Shown piece by piece: positions 60,977 to 64,000 of a DNA stretch of 64,000 nt. This DNA is from Beggiatoa leptomitoformis. GTDB taxonomy: Bacteria > Pseudomonadota > Gammaproteobacteria > Beggiatoales > Beggiatoaceae. Numbering within the stretch: position 1 is the first letter of the stretch; every line of letters begins with the position of its first letter. The DNA is taken from assembly GCF_001305575.3 (NCBI RefSeq), contig NZ_CP012373.2:2738261-2802260 (forward strand), given 5' to 3'. The translations under genes and the position numbers were made by a program. The notes below the pieces were generated by a model, which made no database searches, was not told the DNA's origin, and saw nothing but the letters and a program-made list of their open reading frames with translations.

Positions 60977-63900
60977 TTATCCTACCCACCGTCTTGCATT
61001 ATAAAACATCTGCATCCATGGGCTTTCTTCAGTTTGCCAGTTGTCGGGCTTCCATGACCAACGACTGGTTAAAAAGACCCGTTCAGGATGCGGCATCATA
61101 ATGGTGAAACGTCCATCAGGTGTCGTTAACCCTGTGATTCCTTGAGGCGAGCCGTTAGGATTAGCAGGGTAATGTTCACTGACTTGTCCACGATTGTCCA
61201 CGTAACGTAAGGCAATCAAACCATCGCGTAAGGCACGGTTGACATGTGCAGGTTCATCAAATTGGGCGCGTCCTTCACCATGAGAGACAACAACAGGAAT
61301 GTAAGACCCCGCCATGCCTTGCAAAAATAAAGACGGCGAATCTAACACTTCCGTCATGACAAAACGGGCTTCAAATTGTTCCGATTTATTCCGCACAAAC
61401 TGCGCCCAGTGTTCTGCACCGTCTATCATACCGCGCAACTGCGCCATCATTTGGCAACCGTTACAAATCCCTAGCGCGAAGCTATCCGTGCGTTGGAAAA
61501 AAGCAGAAAACTCATCATAAGCCTGTGAATTGAAAAGTATCGATTTTGCCCAACCACCGCCTGCACCCAACACGTCCCCATAAGAAAATCCACCACATGC
61601 GGCAAAACCTTGAAAATCTTTCAACCGCATCCGCCCTGCCAGAATATCGCTTAAGTGTACGTCAACACTGGTAAAACCTGCTTTATCAAAGGCTGCCGCC
61701 ATTTCTAGCTGACCATTTACGCCTTGCTCGCGTAAAATCGCTATACGTGGACGTTGTGATAAAATTGCAGGTGCTTGTAATGTAAAGGTTGTCGTTAAGA
61801 ATAAACCTGAATCTTGTGGATTTTCTGCAAATTCTTCCTCGACACAGTCAGGATTATCACGGCGTTTTTGCAATTGATACGTGGTTTCGTTCCATGCGTG
61901 TTGTAACGTGGTGCGAGGCAGGCTTAACAGCAATGTATCTTGTTGATAAATATTTAAACAATCGCTGTGGTTGACTGTGCCTATAATGTGTACAGGCAAT
62001 TGCGTATATTGAGCAAACCAGTGTTGTACTTCGTCAATATAGTTTTGTGCAACTTCTATTACCGCGCCTAATTCCTCGCTAAATAAAACGGCTAAAACAT
62101 CAGGACTTAATCCATCTAGTTGAATATCAATCCCTTTATGGCTAGCAAACATCATTTCGCACAAGGTTGTTAGCAGGCCACCATCAGAGCGGTCGTGATA
62201 AGCCAGTAATTTATTTTGTTGGTTTAATATTTGAATAGCATAGAAAAAATCTTTTAAATCTTTGGGGTTATCTAGCGTTGGCACGACATCGCCAAGTTGT
62301 TGGTAAACTTGAGTTAAGATAGAACCGCCTAAACGGTTTTTTCCTTGACCTAAGTCTATGTATAGCAAAAAACTATTTTCAGCACGTAAAACAGGCGTGA
62401 GGGTTTTGTGAATATTATTCACGCGGGCAAATGCAGAAACGATAAGGGACAAGGGAGCGGTAACTGCTTTGTCATCCCACACGGTGTGCATAGACAATGA
62501 ATCTTTGCCTACAGGGATTGCTAGCCCTAAAGCGGGACATAAATCTAAGGCAACGGATTGTACTGTGTCGAACAATGCGGCATCTTCCCCCGCTTGTCCA
62601 CAAGCAGCCATCCAGTTGGCGGATAAGACAATATCGCTAAAATCGGCAATTGCAGCAGCGGCAAGATTGGTGATAGCTTCGCCCACGGCCATGCGTCCTG
62701 ATGCGGGCGCGTCTAATACCGCTAATGGTGTGCGCTCGCCCATTGCCATCGCTTCGCCTGTAATCCCTTGAAAACTGCTGGCAGTCACTGCGCAGTCAGC
62801 AACAGGGACTTGCCACGCGCCAACCATTTGGTCACGGGTGACCAATCCGCCAACCGAGCGGTCACCAATGGTAATTAAAAAGTTTTTATTGGCTACGGTA
62901 GGATGACGTAGCACCCGCAATGCGGCTGTTTCTAAGGTAAAATAAGGGTCATCAATTTTAAAAGGGCTACCCACAGGTTGCACACGCTGGACATCCCGAC
63001 GCATTTTTGGCGGTTTACCCAGTAAAACGGATAAAGGCATGTCGATAATGGCTTCTTGCGCTTTTAACAATTGTAATTGTCGTTGTGTCGTTGCCTTGCC
63101 TAATACGGCAAAAGGACAACGTTCCCGCTCGCAAAACTGTGTAAATAGGGCTAGTTGTTCGGGGGCGATGGCTAACACATAGCGTTCTTGTGCTTCATTA
63201 CTCCATAATTCCATGGGTGATAATGACGGGTCGGCAGTAGGTATGGCATTTAAATCAAAAATTGCCCCTTTTTCGCTGTCATTGACTAGCTCAGGAAAGG
63301 CATTTGAGAGACCACCCGCGCCAACATCGTGAATGGAAATAATGGGATTTTGCGCGCCTAAACTCCAACAGGCATCAATCACTTCTTGACAGCGGCGTTG
63401 CATTTCAGGATTACCCCGTTGTACGGAGGCAAAATCTAAATCCGCGCTGCTGTGTCCTGACGACACGGAAGAAGCCGCGCCCCCGCCTAAACCGATGAGC
63501 ATGGCAGCACCGCCGAGCGCAATCAGTAAGCTATCCGCAGGAATTTCATGTTTTTGCACGTGTTCCGCACGAATACTACCCACTCCACCCGCTATCATAA
63601 TTGGTTTGTGATAACCGCGTCGTTTACCGTTGACGGTTTGTTCAAAACTGCGGAAATAGCCGCAAATAGCAGGTCTGCCGAATTCGTTATTAAACGCACT
63701 CGCCCCTAATGGGGCTTCTAGCATGATTTGCAACGCGGTAGCGAGTCGTTGCGGTGTGCCGTATTCGGTTTCGTAAATTTGTGGCGCATCGGGAATATGT
63801 AGGTGTGAAACAGAAAAACCTGTAAGTCCTGCTTTTGGTTTTGAACCACGCCCTGTTGCGCCTTCATCACGAATTTCTCCGCCCGACCCTGTCGCAGCAC

Positions 63901-64000
63901 CGGGAAAAGGAGAGATTGCTGTTGGGTGGTTATGGGTTTCCACCTTCATTAAAATCCCTGTTTCTTCAGTTGTATAGCCATACTCATGTGTTTGTGCATT
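60977..64000 (-). CDS. purL: Phosphoribosylformylglycinamidine synthase, 5' end off the window
   Basis: 1008 codons in frame to the right edge, so the Met at 63949 is internal; the full single-chain enzyme has about 1290 residues. It makes FGAM from FGAR, ATP and glutamine in purine synthesis. Seen: [33 protein letters not shown], the second ATP-grasp-like half with [13 protein letters not shown], and the C-terminal glutaminase with [16 protein letters not shown] (Cys nucleophile) and MPHPERVF. Confidence 0.97.
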   Translation of the reverse strand, partial: NAQTHEYGYTTEETGILMKVETHNHPTAISPFPGAATGSGGEIRDEGATGRGSKPKAGLTGFSVSHLHIPDAPQIYETEYGTPQRLATALQIMLEAPLGASAFNNEFGRPAICGYFRSFEQTVNGKRRGYHKPIMIAGGVGSIRAEHVQKHEIPADSLLIALGGAAMLIGLGGGAASSVSSGHSSADLDFASVQRGNPEMQRRCQEVIDACWSLGAQNPIISIHDVGAGGLSNAFPELVNDSEKGAIFDLNAIPTADPSLSPMELWSNEAQERYVLAIAPEQLALFTQFCERERCPFAVLGKATTQRQLQLLKAQEAIIDMPLSVLLGKPPKMRRDVQRVQPVGSPFKIDDPYFTLETAALRVLRHPTVANKNFLITIGDRSVGGLVTRDQMVGAWQVPVADCAVTASSFQGITGEAMAMGERTPLAVLDAPASGRMAVGEAITNLAAAAIADFSDIVLSANWMAACGQAGEDAALFDTVQSVALDLCPALGLAIPVGKDSLSMHTVWDDKAVTAPLSLIVSAFARVNNIHKTLTPVLRAENSFLLYIDLGQGKNRLGGSILTQVYQQLGDVVPTLDNPKDLKDFFYAIQILNQQNKLLAYHDRSDGGLLTTLCEMMFASHKGIDIQLDGLSPDVLAVLFSEELGAVIEVAQNYIDEVQHWFAQYTQLPVHIIGTVNHSDCLNIYQQDTLLLSLPRTTLQHAWNETTYQLQKRRDNPDCVEEEFAENPQDSGLFLTTTFTLQAPAILSQRPRIAILREQGVNGQLEMAAAFDKAGFTSVDVHLSDILAGRMRLKDFQGFAACGGFSYGDVLGAGGGWAKSILFNSQAYDEFSAFFQRTDSFALGICNGCQMMAQLRGMIDGAEHWAQFVRNKSEQFEARFVMTEVLDSPSLFLQGMAGSYIPVVVSHGEGRAQFDEPAHVNRALRDGLIALRYVDNRGQVSEHYPANPNGSPQGITGLTTPDGRFTIMMPHPERVFLTSRWSWKPDNWQTEESPWMQMFYNARRWVG

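Overview
The window looks like a chromosomal segment of a low-GC gammaproteobacterium, most probably a Beggiatoa-type member of the Thiotrichales. This is inferred from the gammaproteobacterial housekeeping set (single-chain purL, prmC, lptE, lpxL, bioA, fused pheA), a complete-looking Pil-Chp twitching chemosensory cluster, the AT-rich base composition, and the load of STAND/WD40 proteins, Rhs debris and insertion sequences. No 16S rRNA is present, so the species is not shown.

Layout. 1-5830: a graveyard of Rhs (YD-repeat) polymorphic-toxin cassettes read on the minus strand. At least six decayed fragments of Rhs core or tip lie between small orphan genes, several with membrane segments, that look like displaced toxin-tip or immunity cargo. 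An IS1-type element with perfect 13-bp ends and an 8-bp target duplication sits in the 3' end of one orphan. 6063-10400: a 1445-residue DUF4062-STAND ATPase-transmembrane-WD40 protein, a candidate conflict/defence sensor. 10615-22219: mostly ordinary genes (AhpD-like protein, aldehyde dehydrogenase with its DUF779 partner, a lipoprotein operon, two alpha/beta hydrolases, galU, pheA, hisC). 22261-22531: tRNA-Pro, tRNA-Arg and tRNA-His.

22532 to about 30890: an integrative element next to tRNA-His. It has an integrase with an excisionase-like N-terminal helix-turn-helix, a run of overlapping minus-strand genes (including two small genes of 37 and 45 codons), a four-transmembrane protein with decapeptide repeats and a zinc ribbon, a divergent control region carrying a 35-bp near-perfect palindrome next to a CI-like repressor, and a HUH rolling-circle Rep that is cut short. 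No second copy of the tRNA end was found, so the right side appears eroded. 31018-34404: small host genes, prmC and lptE. 34407-35481: an IS5-family element nested inside an internally deleted relative of the IS1 element seen at 2451. 35498-38846: two paralogous coiled-coil membrane proteins (one frameshifted) flanking an AIM24-like gene. 39001-39567: a secreted protein built from two repeats.

39593-49927: the minus-strand Pil-Chp cluster pilG-pilH-pilI-pilJ-chpA-chpC. ChpA is split into two ORFs, and the second carries a minisatellite of seven exact 99-bp periods in an acidic linker. PilG/PilH are phosphate receivers, PilI/ChpC couple PilJ to the ChpA kinase, and together they would steer type IV pilus twitching or gliding; adaptation enzymes (PilK/ChpB) are absent here. 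50428-64000: bioA, lpxL, a small membrane protein, a soluble histidine kinase, an overlapping glycosyltransferase/LpxH-like pair, a 1401-residue uncharacterised membrane protein, and purL running off the right edge.
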